Shown here: in pieces, positions 22,256-35,547 of the stretch
Layout: each line of letters opens with the position of its first letter
Numbering within the stretch: position 1 is the first letter of the stretch
DNA from: Synchiropus splendidus
Lineage: Eukaryota > Chordata > Actinopteri > Syngnathiformes > Callionymidae
Direction: 5' to 3'
NCBI RefSeq assembly: GCF_027744825.2
Contig: NC_071349.1
Location: 4,774,001 to 4,838,000, forward strand
DNA: 64,000 nt
The notes under the pieces: generated by a model
Databases searched by the model: none
What the model was told of the DNA's origin: nothing
Seen by the model: the letters and a program-made list of their open reading frames with translations, nothing else
Translations under genes and position numbers: made by a program

Positions 22256-25200
22256 TCAGAGTGACTTTTCCTGAGAAGGAGCAAAAACAACCTGTGCTGT
22301 TGGATTGTTCCTGGATGAAAGGATAGATGGCGCAGCGACTGGCCATTTTGGCTTTCTGTACTTGGATTGTGACTTAGGAAAGGTCTTCCCAGGTTTCTTC
22401 TGAGGTCGGGAACCACGGTTGACTCCTGCCACCTTGAGCTTAATGGGTGCCTCAGTGATGCCGGCCATGTTCCGTGCCTGGCATCTATACTCACCAGCGT
22501 CTCGGTACGACAGCCCATTTAAGCTGATGATCGACCAGCGGACACCCACTTGAGGTGATCCCTGCATGACTGAAATAAAAAAAAAACATGCTACATCCTC
22601 TAATGTGCAACTACTGCAATACATGGTTGCCCATTACTTACAACTTGCTAAGTTCTGTGGTAGTTGTTCTGAGCTGTCAATCATGTTTCTTCGGCAGCAA
22701 TCTGTCCAAATCCAGACAAGAGACAGTAAGAGTCCAACAGGCATCGTAATTTGCAATGGCTCTTTTTACCTGAATAGGGAGAGATTTTTATCCAGGTTAC
22801 AGTAGGCGTTGGGTAGCCAGTGGCATCACAGCGGAGAATGACGTTGCTCCCAAGTGGAGATATGATTCTTGTGGCAGCTGGCTGGATGGATGGCCTCATA
22901 CAGCGGGTTAGGTCTGCATGGTTTAGTGGGAACACTGACTGATCCATGGACTTCCTGCAGGTGAGCAGCTGATCCATGAGAACTACTGGACTTCCAAGGG
23001 ACATGGACAGTGACATGACCAGAGCAATCTGGCAATCACATAACCAGGGGTTGTCATGGAGACCTGTAACAAGACAGTTCAGTCGACTGACTGAAAGTAC
23101 AGTATCAAGTCTAGTCATACTATGTTAGAAAAAAGCCCTTTTGATGTGTGCTATCCTGTTATTTTTAGGATTTTTAAAAGGAATACTGGGCACTGATGGA
23201 GCAAGTTTATTTTAATCAAATTCCATTTTTAATTTGTGTTTTTGAAAATCACATTTTCAAGACAAAATCTGTATTTTCACTGCTCAGCTGAAATCCTTGG
23301 ATTTGAAAGGATTTTGAAGTGTGATACCTGATCGCATTTCAATCAGATAAACATGGCAATAGTTTCTATCTATACCTATTTTCCATTCATTTAATATGAA
23401 AACATTTGCTATATACTGTACTGCACACACCACATGTATATTTAAAGGGCACCATTATGCTCTTCCATGCTTTAATACTTACATACAGTTTTAGCACCAT
23501 GAAGCTTCACCTTAATATATGAAGAAGTGTGAAAGTAATTTTATTTTTGAAATAACAAATATGGAGCATACAAGATATGCTGCCCCCTTTGCCATCCATT
23601 TGTTTTGTAACATAAGGGCTTGTTAAAGCAACCCAGACAGGATCATCAGGTTGAAGACTCACTGGACACTGTAAACAGTGCCTCTCATGTTACATGAAAC
23701 ATTGTGATGTTGTAAAGATTTCTTTGGCCACCTCCTCTAAGATTGTCCACATATCAACTACCTTGGGGAACTATAACTGCCTTAGAGCATACGTGGAAAG
23801 CAGTTCTCCTTCAGAACTTGAACTCAATGATGACACTTTGCCTGGTCTGTCACTTTAATTTCTGGCACACGTAAATAAAATATTATACTAAAATTAGAAT
23901 TAAATTATTTTATATGGTCTTCTATGATGATTCTAGAAGCAATTTCCAAGTGAATGCAATGTCAACGCAGTGCTGTACTAAGGAAGATCAAGAGGCACCC
24001 TTTGATGACATCACAAGAGGAATATCTTCTCGGCTAAGAAACGTTGAAATGTTATGACCTGGCTGGATGTTCTAATTGTGTCAGTAAAAAGTGTAAGGCT
24101 GATCTTTTTCCCAAAAGATGCAGATCTCCATGCAGAATGGGTGAAGCAAGTTCAGAGAATGAAGGATAAGTGGCAAACAACACCATCTTCGGTGGTCTGC
24201 AGTGGTAACTAACCAACTGCAAAAAACAGTGGTAAGCAGTGGAGAAAGGCAATAGTGTCAAAACTTGAGAGAGCAAAAGGGCAAGTTCTTTGTTTATGTT
24301 TTGTGCTGTGATAAAAGTGTGTGTACACAACAGATAGGGCAAGACAATTGGGGTTATTCAGTTACAAGCTCAAAAAAAGCAACACATTATGGAATTTTTC
24401 TCTTTTTTGACACAAATACTTGTGCAATACGTGTATTTTAATGTGTATCTGATCCAATCTCTCTTCACAATAAGCCCATTCATGCTGAGACAAGCATGAA
24501 TTATTACATCCAGAACAATGTGGCTCAAGTAAATAGGGCTTCAGTCCTTTGTCAGCGTGAACCATTTCTCATTCCTAAAAAAATGAAAGTTCCTAAAACT
24601 AATGTGCACAATAATTGAGCTAATTTATTTTCATGCTAAACTCTTTTATCATGCAGAGTATGCCTCCATCTCTAACAGTTTTCAAGCTGCAACATGCAAT
24701 AGTGACAGCAAAATTAATTAATTAATTAATAAAATAAAAATATGATTGCGCAAGTGTTTGAAAATGCAGATATGTTAAATTCTTTCCTGGATCCAGATGA
24801 TAATCAAACTCCAACCATCTGTTATTAAATTTCATTGGAATATGTCCATTACTTGTCATGTTATTTTGCGCCAAGACCGACAGACTGTTAAGTGCACGCA
24901 GGGACATAACCTTCATGGTGGTTGTAAATATGATTTTCTCATGTCTCCTATTTAAAGCAGTAAATACATAGGCTTCATACAGTTGAGAAAACTCAGAAAC
25001 TGTCTGGATGTCACCCAAGTGCCCTCACACCTCACTGACTACCAGCTTTTAGAGCAGACTTAGAGAAGAATTGTGATCTTATGCACCTATGTACACAGCA
25101 TGAGATCACAAACGTGTTTGCACATCCCTTTTGATTCCATTCTGCCCAATTATCCTACTTACCCAATATCCTTCTCCGGACTCGTCCAGGCCGTTGCTCA

Positions 25201-27615
25201 GGGAGGGGAAACCAGAGATCCAGCAGCTCTGGAGACAAGACTATCATCCTGTCACAGAGAAATGGATGAATATTTGAACACTATGAGCATGCTGTGCCAC
25301 TCCTGGAACTACCTGTTGCTGGAAAGGTCCAGATAAGTGATGTTGTGGAGGAACAGTGCAGCATGAGATGGAAGGTTAGACAGGCGATTGTTGTGGAGGC
25401 CAAGTGTCTGAAGACGAGGCATGTCCTTCAGACCCTCCCATGGGAAGGTGGACAGCAAGTTTCCATCCAGCCGCAGTTCTCGCAGAGCCTTCAGGTTAAC
25501 AAAACTACTGGGATGGATTGATGCAATGGAGTTGTACGTTAACCACAGAAAAAGCAACTGCGAGAGGTTGTAGAAGGCGGCCCTCGGCACCCTGGAGACA
25601 GGGGTCTTTTCCAGGCGCAGCTTTACAGTGTCAGCAGGGATATTGATGGCCACTGTAGAGATTCGGGGGTCACTGCATTGCACCAGCCTGGTCCACAGAG
25701 ATGCAAAAGTCACTTTTGCTTCTAAACATCATCACATTCTCATTTTGGATATTCTGGTGTTAAAACTATTTGGTGCCAAAGACTTTGGGTTCATCAGCAG
25801 GTCCCCTTGGACCATAGATAAAATCAAACTAAATATGTAAAGTAAGTTACTTAATATTACATACGCCTCTAAACCTCCTAAAACAGTGGTCACCAACCTA
25901 CGTGTGGATATACCTTTCATGTTTCTAATGTGTGGAGATCTGCCAGGGTTTCTCAACACCTTTCAAAGATGTATTTGCGACTATAGAGCCACATATACTG
26001 TCATATAACAAATAAAGTACAATATTTAGTGAGATGCTGAAATATGCTTTTTGGTTGATCTTATGTGAGCAGTATTGTTGTAATGTAGTCAAATGTTCCA
26101 AAAAGTTAGTGCCACATTGGTGTGCTCAATTTGCCGCAGCGGCCGTCCTGCAGGACAGCCTGCTTGGCGTAGAGCTTCAGTGGAGCATAGCGAGAAAACA
26201 CGGAGACACTAGAGAGTGGCCGTGGGCGCATGTCTGAGTGTTTTTAGCAGCACTGTGGTCACCTGCTTCATGCTCCTTCATCTCAAAAGGGAAGAATCTG
26301 AATGAATTTCAGTTCCATGAATTCTTGTTTGATTATCATCTGTGAAAAGAATGTTCGCTTTGGATATCACACTTGTGTTTTTGTCTGACGATCGATGTGA
26401 CACAGACATGCAGCACACGCTCTACAAAGAAGACACAAGTGTATTATCTCAAGCAAATGTTTATTTTCCCAAACTATAAGAAAACAAGAACTTACGTATC
26501 TGAAATTTGAGACGATTTCTCTCTGTGGTGTGGATGAAGCACGAAACAGATGACTACAGCGCTGCTACAAACACTCAAAACACACATCCCCAGCCACTTC
26601 TCTCACATCTCTGACAAGTTGTGTCTCATCGAAGCTCAACCACGCCGTCGGTAAACATCAAACTTATCGATTGATTTGTTAATACTGCACTGTTAATCAT
26701 TAGCGCACAAGCTTCACTTGCACACGCTGCGCGCCATCTTCCTTTTTGTTGCCAGAGCAATATGTGGATGCACTGTTTAGTCGTGTAATAACACACTCGT
26801 AAGTGAAATAGCCAAGTGTTGCATTATTGGACACTATTATGTTGATAAAATCTTTCTTTAAGTTACATTTAGAACAGATAGAAAAAGTGTGAATAACTCA
26901 TGATTAATCACGACTTAACTATGACTTTATTGCGATTAATCACAATTGAAAAATGTTACGATCTATTGAGAGCTGTAATAATAATGAAAGTGATGACCAA
27001 AAGAGATGCCACTGATGAGTGCAGTACTCATGGAAAAATTGTTTGTCGGAATTTGGGATTCATTGCCTATTGTTGCACATTGTTTTCTAAGCTCTTTTGT
27101 TTCACTTTTTTTTTCACACTTTATAATATTATTTCTTTTTAATTTATTGAGCTATATGTGCAAAGCCTGTTACAAACACAATTTCCCTTGGGGTTAATAA
27201 AGTTTTTCTGATTTTCTGATTTCTGATATACTACTTACTTTTGAAATTATTATTACAATTATTATTATTAAAAAATGCAATTTCTTGGCCAATGTAGATT
27301 GGTGACGGACTTATAGTTTGATAAACAATTCTGGACACATTCAGAAAATAAGTTACATCAGAGCAATGCTATTCACAAAAGCAAACTTTTTAACATTGAA
27401 CTTTCATGGTACAGAAGGAACAGTGCTGACTGTTTTACGTGGAACTTAAATTCGGGGACAGGACAGCAGTAGCAGACTTGAGTAAGATCAATTTCAACTA
27501 ACCTGAGGTCCGCGCTTCCGGTCTTCTCAGTGTTGCAGACACATAATGGTGGGCAAGCATCAACGATTAAGAGATGAAACTGCACCAGGAGGAGAAGGAG
27601 CTGCAGATACATCAT
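22256..27615 (-). CDS. lrit3: LRIT3-type leucine-rich repeat/Ig protein, five exons, short C-terminus
   Basis: LRIT3 is a photoreceptor synaptic protein needed to place TRPM1 in ON-bipolar cells. Exons in transcript order: 27615-27503, 25687-25313, 25248-25163, 23063-22770, 22569-22256; all GT-AG, sum 1182 nt, 393 residues. Seen: a signal peptide (MMYLQLLLLLVQFHLLIVDA) and an LRRNT of the CPPLCVC type; LRRs including LRELRLDGNLLSTFPWEGL and YLDLSSNR; LRRCT (DNPWLCDC); and an Ig domain (LRCDATGYPTPTVTW ... DAGEYRCQARNMAG). The LRR sequence (DTVKLRLEKT, LWLTYNSIASIHPSSF) and proximity to enpep favour LRIT3 over LRIT1 or LRIT2. Odd: a stop follows a basic linker 50-odd residues after the Ig domain, so the usual FN3 domain, membrane segment and cytoplasmic tail are absent. 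It may be a soluble form, a truncation or an unrecognised splice. Teleosts can have two lrit3 copies; which this is cannot be told. Confidence 0.88.
25163..25248 (-). CDS. lrit3: lrit3 coding exon 3 (short LRR-to-LRRCT linker)
   Basis: An 86-nt exon found by requiring phase continuity between exon 2 (ends AA CAG) and exon 4 (starts GT CTC CAT). It reads RMIVLSPELLDLWFPLPEQR then PGRVRRRILG, in the position of the mammalian LTTLPPDFL...RIILG segment. The acceptor (CTCTGTGACAG) and the GTAAGT donor are both strong. Confidence 0.85.
26840..27230 (+). mobile_element. hAT-like fragment and LINE tail in lrit3 intron 1
   Basis: Around 26900-26950 the pattern 'gattaatcacgactta...ttgcgattaatcacaatt' is a common fish repeat motif. 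At 27181-27230 'tttcccttggggttaataaa' followed by short repeats (TTTCTGA) is a typical LINE 3' terminus. Boundaries are uncertain. Confidence 0.4.
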
Positions 27616-28380
27616 TCATCAGAAATACCTAGTCCTCCCCCAGACTCTTTCCTTCTCCATATTCCCCGTGAGGTCCAGTCCACCTCAGTGCAGAGTGAAA
27701 CTGAATCCCAGATTAGCTGGGATTACTCTGCTTACAAATGGATGTAATCCCCCGCCTTCTCTGTCACTGCAACAAATCACAACATCAGTGCGACGGCACA
27801 GATTTAGGTAATTGATGGAAGCACTTTTACAACTCAGTTCTGCGCTATCTCAACTGCTTGTCTGCCAGACTCGACATAATGCCTGAAACCTTTGGTGTGA
27901 AGATACAGTATCATAATGGTCTCTCCCCAGCAACATCAGCGACAACAGTGGAAGAGTGACGCACGATGATAGTGTGGGGCCACGGCCAGTGGCAGATGCG
28001 ACCCTTGTGCTAGACGGATTTCAGCTCTCATTCTACGGCCCCTCACTCATTCTGGAGTCACTGGGCAGCACATCTCCACAGACGGATTTGTCCACTGTTG
28101 CTGCATGAAGGAGCAATTCTATCATTCCTCACTGCTCACTGCTATCAGATTGCATATTGATGAACTTTGACGAGACTGACTGGCCGTTTGTTTGAAGTAT
28201 ATTTCATGTTTTGTTATGGTGTTGGCTTTTCTGTTTCTACAGTGTTACATTTTTTTGATAGAGTTGATTATGTTGTTTCTGTGTCTATGTCTTTAATGTT
28301 CAATGTTTGTCTTTAATGTCTGTATGCTGATGTGACAACAAAAATTTCCCCATTATAAGAAGAATAAAGGCAGTCTAATC
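27616..28380 (+). mobile_element. lrit3 upstream flank with LINE 3' end at about 27840-28385
   Basis: The 3' end 'aaatttccccattataagaa' with 'gaataaaggcagtctaatct' and terminal AATCT units matches a second tail at 36365-36425, so the two are one family. The body upstream (from about 27830) is decayed. Bases 27616-27830 would hold the lrit3 promoter; no specific site is recognisable. Confidence 0.55.
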
Positions 28381-28394
28381 TAATCGCATCTCCT

Positions 28395-28660
28395 TCGTCT
28401 TTTTCTTTAGGCTTCATCCTTCAGGGGTCGCCACAGTGGATCATCTTCCTCCATCTCACCCTGTCCTCTGCTTCCTCTTCTCTCAAACCTACAAACCTCA
28501 TGTCCTCCCTCACCATGTCTATACATCTTTGCCCTTCCTCTCCACCTTCTGCCTGGCAGTTCCAACCTCAACATCTTCCTACCAATCCTACTATCTCTCC
28601 TCTGAGAAGTGAAGCATTGAAGTGAAGTGTGATGGCGAGGCATTCGCCTTCATAAGAATT
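28395..28660 (-). mobile_element. Non-LTR element coding-tail fragment
   Basis: On the minus strand: LRLELPGRRWRGRAKMYRHG, then a stretch ending WRPLKDEA. This is the basic C-terminal tail common to a widespread fish non-LTR family (LELPGRRRRGRPKxRxMD...RWRxMIRCGDPLKGEA). Only the last 75 residues remain. Confidence 0.6.
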
Positions 28661-29555
28661 TTACTGTTCCAACATTACAAGGTGTTTTTTTTTTTGTTTT
28701 TTTGTTTTTTGTTAGAATGAAAGCTAGGGCTTGATTTGCAGGCAAATAAAGCAGTGGCCAGTATATTCATCAGTATATGGTTAGCAGCCACTGTCTATCT
28801 TCTGGGGGTTTGACTAATGTCAGGGGTCTCTCTACTCCTCCTGCACCTATGCTTCTGGTGAGGAAGTGAGATTCTGCTTTCGTCAGGAGTACAGGAAGGA
28901 TGCTTATTCCCTACATCCTATTAATGACACCCTTGACATTCTGACAAATGCATGTTGGTTTGCAACCATCTATATTCATTGATAAGGGGTAGGTTTGAGG
29001 TGTTGCGTTATCTACAGCAGGGGTTCTAAATCTTTCTGATCTCTGGGGCCTCACTTTCCAGAACAGAAGGCCTGGAACTCATTCAAATATTAACACACAA
29101 TATAACACACCTAAACATTCAACAAGCAGCAGAACCAGGCTCAAGCAAAGCATGGCCATTTCATCCATGCTTATCATCCTTGTTGTGCTAGTATTGTCAT
29201 TGTCAATGTGTTTATATTCTCTACTTTAGAATAAACAGAGCAAACAGAAACAAGCACACAGAAGCAAATGATAAAGTGTGCTTTACATGTTTATGATCCT
29301 TTTTGAAATGTACCATGGTTGTTGTACTGTACACTTGCCGTTAAATAAAATGGGTGCATGAATGAATGAACAACTATATAAAAACAATATGTAAATTAAA
29401 AGCAGCTCCTTGGTGCAGTTCTTAACATGACCTACAGGTGGCGTTTACTCACATTTGGTCATGGAAGTGCACTCACGGCGGAGCACGCTTGCTCTGGCTG
29501 TCATGAAGAAGACGTGAATCTGTTCACTCGCCGGAAAGGCTCCGCCGCTGTCAAC

Positions 29556-31096
<1,541 letters not shown>

Positions 31097-31684
31097 CATT
31101 GAACCTGGCAGTCTGGTCATCGTGACAGAGTCCCTGGGTGTGAGCTTTTCTTCCTCAGAGTGAACCAAGGCATGATCATAGTTTAGATGGTTTGCAATTG
31201 TTTATGATGGCATCAAGTATGAAGGAACAGGCAGTGACTTGTGCCGTTTGACAACGACTGGAATATGTTGTGGAGAGGAATGAAGTTTGATGTATTGAAG
31301 GGTGCATATATTTGTGATGTGTGTTGATGTTGCTGTGATCCTCGGAAGTTACACCAACACATGCATCAGACCAATGATGAATACATCCATTGTATCATTT
31401 TGACCGATCACATCAGTCTCTAGAGCACACGCACATGAGAGCTCGAGTCATTGGGTGGGTGTTCTTGCCGATCTCAGGTTTTTTCTCCATTTAGCTCTTT
31501 CATTTGTTTGTGTTTTGAAGACAGCAATCTTTTATTGTTTTTTTTTTTTTTTGCTCAGAGATTTCTGCATATAGAGACAGAACAGCTGGTCAATGCATGA
31601 CTGTTTATTAACTGTAATGAATTAATATATTGTCAGAGGCCACTTCAATGCAGTAAATATGTGTTGTGTGGTGCACATGAACTC

Positions 31685-31690
31685 AATAAA
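31685..31690 (+). terminator. fam241a polyadenylation signal
   Basis: AATAAA about 590 nt after the stop, followed within 30 nt by a GT-rich stretch (ctgtgagtctgttgg). It is the first canonical hexamer downstream of the gene. Confidence 0.6.
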
Positions 31691-31709
31691 ATCCTGAACT
31701 ATTCCGGCT

Positions 31710-34700
31710 GTGAGTCTGTTGGATTCTCGAATGCATTCACAAATTGAAAGACTTGAAGTGAAAGAGAGGCTTGGTATGCAAGGTGGAGTTTATGGCTCCC
31801 TGAAGGGAGCTGCTTCTTGAAGACGAGCATGTTGTAGCAGCTTGTGCCGAATTGGATGGCCATTTCTTTTGAAAAATAATAAAATTAAACATTCTATCGC
31901 CCATTTTTTGGTTGTATCAGAATCAGCGTTGTTGAAGAGGCCCTTGAAACCAGATTTTCATCTAAGGTATACTAATAGAGTACCTCTATACAATTCTAAA
32001 TGTTTAGAAAAGGTATAACAAGTGTGCAAAAGACTGCGAGAGCCTCGCACAAAAAGTTGTTTTCATTGAATTACTGACAAGGACAAAGAACTGCAAATGT
32101 GAATGAAGAGCCACACCCGAGAGTCACTTCCGTTTCACAAATGACAATAACCGAATCACTTTCAGTCTTCGAAAAAGCTCCTTGGTTGAACCGGTAATGC
32201 AGTTCATGTCTGTCAAATGGTCCTCTGTGTGTTTGTAGCAAAAGACTTCTGAAGCAGTGCTGTCTTATGAATCTTTAAAGCAGGAATTCAGGAATGGCAA
32301 ATGCATGTTCTTCCTCATCAGAGATAAAAAAAAAAAAAAAAAAAACATCTCTTTGTCTTTCAAGACTATAGATAGACTGGCAGATGAAAAACTGCTCAGT
32401 GAAGTCTGTAAGTGGCACTGGTTAAAGCAAGCAGTACGTCATCAATCCCCTGATCCTTCGCAGCTCACATGAATGCACTTTGTACAACTCATTTCATTAT
32501 GATGTTGATGTTGGGAAAGTGCACTTTTGTGTCCTATGGTGAAGCAGAAGGCATCAATTTTTGTTCAGAAGTTTGCGTGAGGAAACCTCATGATTCACCA
32601 TTTCAACAATTATTAAACACTTGCGCATGCAACAATCTGGGCAGCAACTTGTTTGCAATGTTGATCAGTTGATCCTTTCTCTCTTTATTACATTTAGTGA
32701 TGTCGGGTTGATTTTGCAACTCTACCCACACTAGCCTCCTCGCACACCCGGCTGATCCTAAGTACAAGCAGAGCTTGCCTGTGTTTCTGAGCTATTGATG
32801 AACCCTTATTGTCTTATTTTAATTCAAATTAAACTACCTGAATAAATGTTTACAAAACAGCTCAATCCAGCTTCATATTTTATCTGCAGTGTGACACGTC
32901 AATGGCTTAGTGGGTTCAGTTGGGGACATGTATGTGCAGTAACTCCGAGAGAATGCTTGTCTGTTGCTTGTCCTCCTCCTGCAGATTGTTCTGGTCTGTG
33001 GGCTGTGACAGGTTTTTTGGCACCAGGTTAGAAATCAGTTTTTTATTTTTTTCCAAGAGTGCGATAGAATGCAAGGATGGTTGTTAAAATATGTTGAGTT
33101 TAGTATAGTTGAGTTTTCTTTCGTTGGTCTCATCTTTAGTGTTCACCTGTGTGCGCCACAGAAAATATTCTTCCCCATGATTTTGTGTGGTCAATTGGAG
33201 GCAGGTCTGAATGCAAATGACCCCATCCTATTATAATTTCAGACATTATGAATTCCATTTGCACAACTGGATTTAAAACTTTTCTGTGCACGTTGGTAAA
33301 GGAGGTCCCTGGTTTATATTTTGTCCCAATCTTATAAAATATATGGGGAGCTGGGGGAGTTCAAGCAGTGTTGGAGCTCTGGAGGAGAATGTGGTCAGAA
33401 ACCCAAATAGCTGATGGGATCAAGCACATTGTCAGTAGTGATGGGCTTCATGAAAGAATGTCCTCATTTTCAGAGGTGTGGGTAGTGCACTTCTATTTGA
33501 AATGGTTGTTCAAATCCAAAGGTTTTAGAACAGACGGTGACATCTAGTCGGCTCTGACACAATTCATGAAGCCTCATCAGCCAGGTGTGACTATTACTTG
33601 GTAGGCGTTTTAAATTACACGACGCATGACAGTGGAACTGAAAAGCTGTGGCCTATAGCTGGGATTATCATTTGTTCAGTCAGAAGATGACAACAAGAAG
33701 ATTGTTATGACCTGCATCTGGACAATAATGGCCATCAGCTTTTGGATGCTACAGGGTCGTCTCACTGGCCTCAAATCATCCTGCAACAATTACTTCCATA
33801 GAACAAAAGGAGACTCACAGTAGTCAGTTTAAAACTTGGTTCCCAAGTTACATTTCCATGTTGTTGACCCTTTATTCAGAGACAAATTAAGTTTAAAACA
33901 TAGTAAAATACTCATGTCCATGCTGTATATACACATACACAACAACATACATCATGAAATTCACATTTTCTTATCTTCAACATATACAGTATGACAAGAA
34001 CTTCCTTCCTAGAACAAGCAACCTGCCCATCTTAAACCAAACATGTTGCCAATTGTGTGCTGCCATAGACACCTGGCTGTAGGTACTTCAATGCTTCTTG
34101 GAAAAGCAGGGTCTCAATGGAACGGACATGTTATTCACGCATCACAACGGTCCGGTAGTCAGTATTAACAAAAAGACATTTTCCATTCTGCTTTTGGCAC
34201 TTGTTGATGGTGACCTTGACTTCAGGTGCATTGAAGTGTTGATGCTGCTGCCTTGTTACACCCACAATGACTCAGAAGAAAAGAGTGCACGGCAACACCC
34301 TTTGTCATGGAGGTGACATTACCAACAATTTGCTTCTCTCCGTGCAGTGTGTTAATTTCGAGATAGACAGCAGTCGTTTTTCAGGGCTTAATCCGACTAG
34401 TCAGTGTATGGGAATAAATATAGCCAGAGTTCATGACACCGGTTCCCTGCTACTGGTGCTGTCCACCAAATGCATTGCACAAGCCCGACGCCTGGCACCT
34501 GCCACACCAGATGGGAGGCGTTGCACCACAACTTTAGCAGTTCATATGAGGATTGTGGCATTGCACAATACTTTTTGTTCAATGGGCATTTAAAAGGAAC
34601 AATGAACAGCTTTGTGGGAACAGGGTGATGCAGGTGCGCAAGTATGACACTCCACAACAGCGGCCCTGTCCCCTCTAAAGCCTGACAGTCTATACAGTGT

Positions 34701-35350
34701 TTGGATCAAGGTTTTTGTTATGACCTCATGGCTGATACCCATAATGCAACAATCATCCTCCCAAAACCTGGTATAACGTCAGATGTCCAAGTCACCACAA
34801 GATCACTGACGTCGATAGCAGTCCCAAAAATTCAGTGGCAAGAGGTTCGAACCCATCTTCACCTGGTCAGTCCACATCTTCACGGGTCTAAGAACAGGTA
34901 AAGCAGTTTCGTATGCCTATATGAGGGGAGAAGATGGACCCAAAAAAAAACAAAAATATCAATTCAGTCCAAAAGCAGCGGAGCAATAAGCATCCTGTGA
35001 TCATGTTGTGTGGGGAACCTGCTGTAAATCTGTAAACGGTATGTTTTTATCGGATCTTCTAGTTTTTTTAATCCAGCATTACAGAATCAATAATCACTTC
35101 AAGCTCCTCTAATAGATTTGACCTGCGCAATGCATTGCCTCCGCTACATTACAGAGTGTATGGGAAATATTTCTCCTCACAATTATTTCACATAGATTTA
35201 AAAGGAACAGGAGTGAGTACTTCTACCTCTTTAGACCCCTTCACTGAACTAGATTTATGCAGCGACGGACCAGATCAGGCAGCGACAGGCTCGACTGTGA
35301 CGACGTGACAACACCATTAAGGGAGAAAGGTAATGTCACAGTGAACACTC
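31710..35350. other. Intergenic between fam241a and jkamp
   Basis: About 3.6 kb between two convergent genes. It holds a small MITE-like inverted-repeat unit near 33.44-33.58 kb, a poly-A tract at 32326-32345 and scattered short frames without recognisable similarity. This is where the two synteny blocks meet. Confidence 0.5.
33439..33579. mobile_element. Short MITE-like unit with terminal inverted repeats
   Basis: The left end TGATGGGCTTCATGAA and the right end (reverse complement TGATGAGGCTTCATGAA) form a one-gap inverted repeat enclosing about 110 nt with no coding capacity. A matching 8-bp duplication was not evident, so boundaries may be a few bases out. Confidence 0.45.
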
Positions 35351-35359
35351 GAGGTGGAA

Positions 35360-35365
35360 TTTATT
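35360..35365 (-). terminator. Candidate jkamp polyadenylation signal
   Basis: TTTATT on plus reads AATAAA on minus, about 185 nt downstream of the jkamp stop codon. Confidence 0.45.
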
Positions 35366-35547
35366 CTGCTATATGACAAATGTTGGATTGTCTAGAAAAA
35401 TGACAAATGTGCTAATGAGCTTCACCAATGAAAACATGTTTCCATATCTAATCACCTTGTGACAAACAATTTTTTGTACAATGCAAGTGCACACACGAAA
35501 ACAAAAGAACAATGGGCCTTTCACTCTTTCAAGGCTACTGACCTGTC

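Noticed and set aside
22256..27615. LRIT1, LRIT2 or nyctalopin as the identity of the LRR-Ig gene
   Set aside because: Nyctalopin lacks an Ig domain. The LRR core and linkage to enpep are closest to LRIT3.
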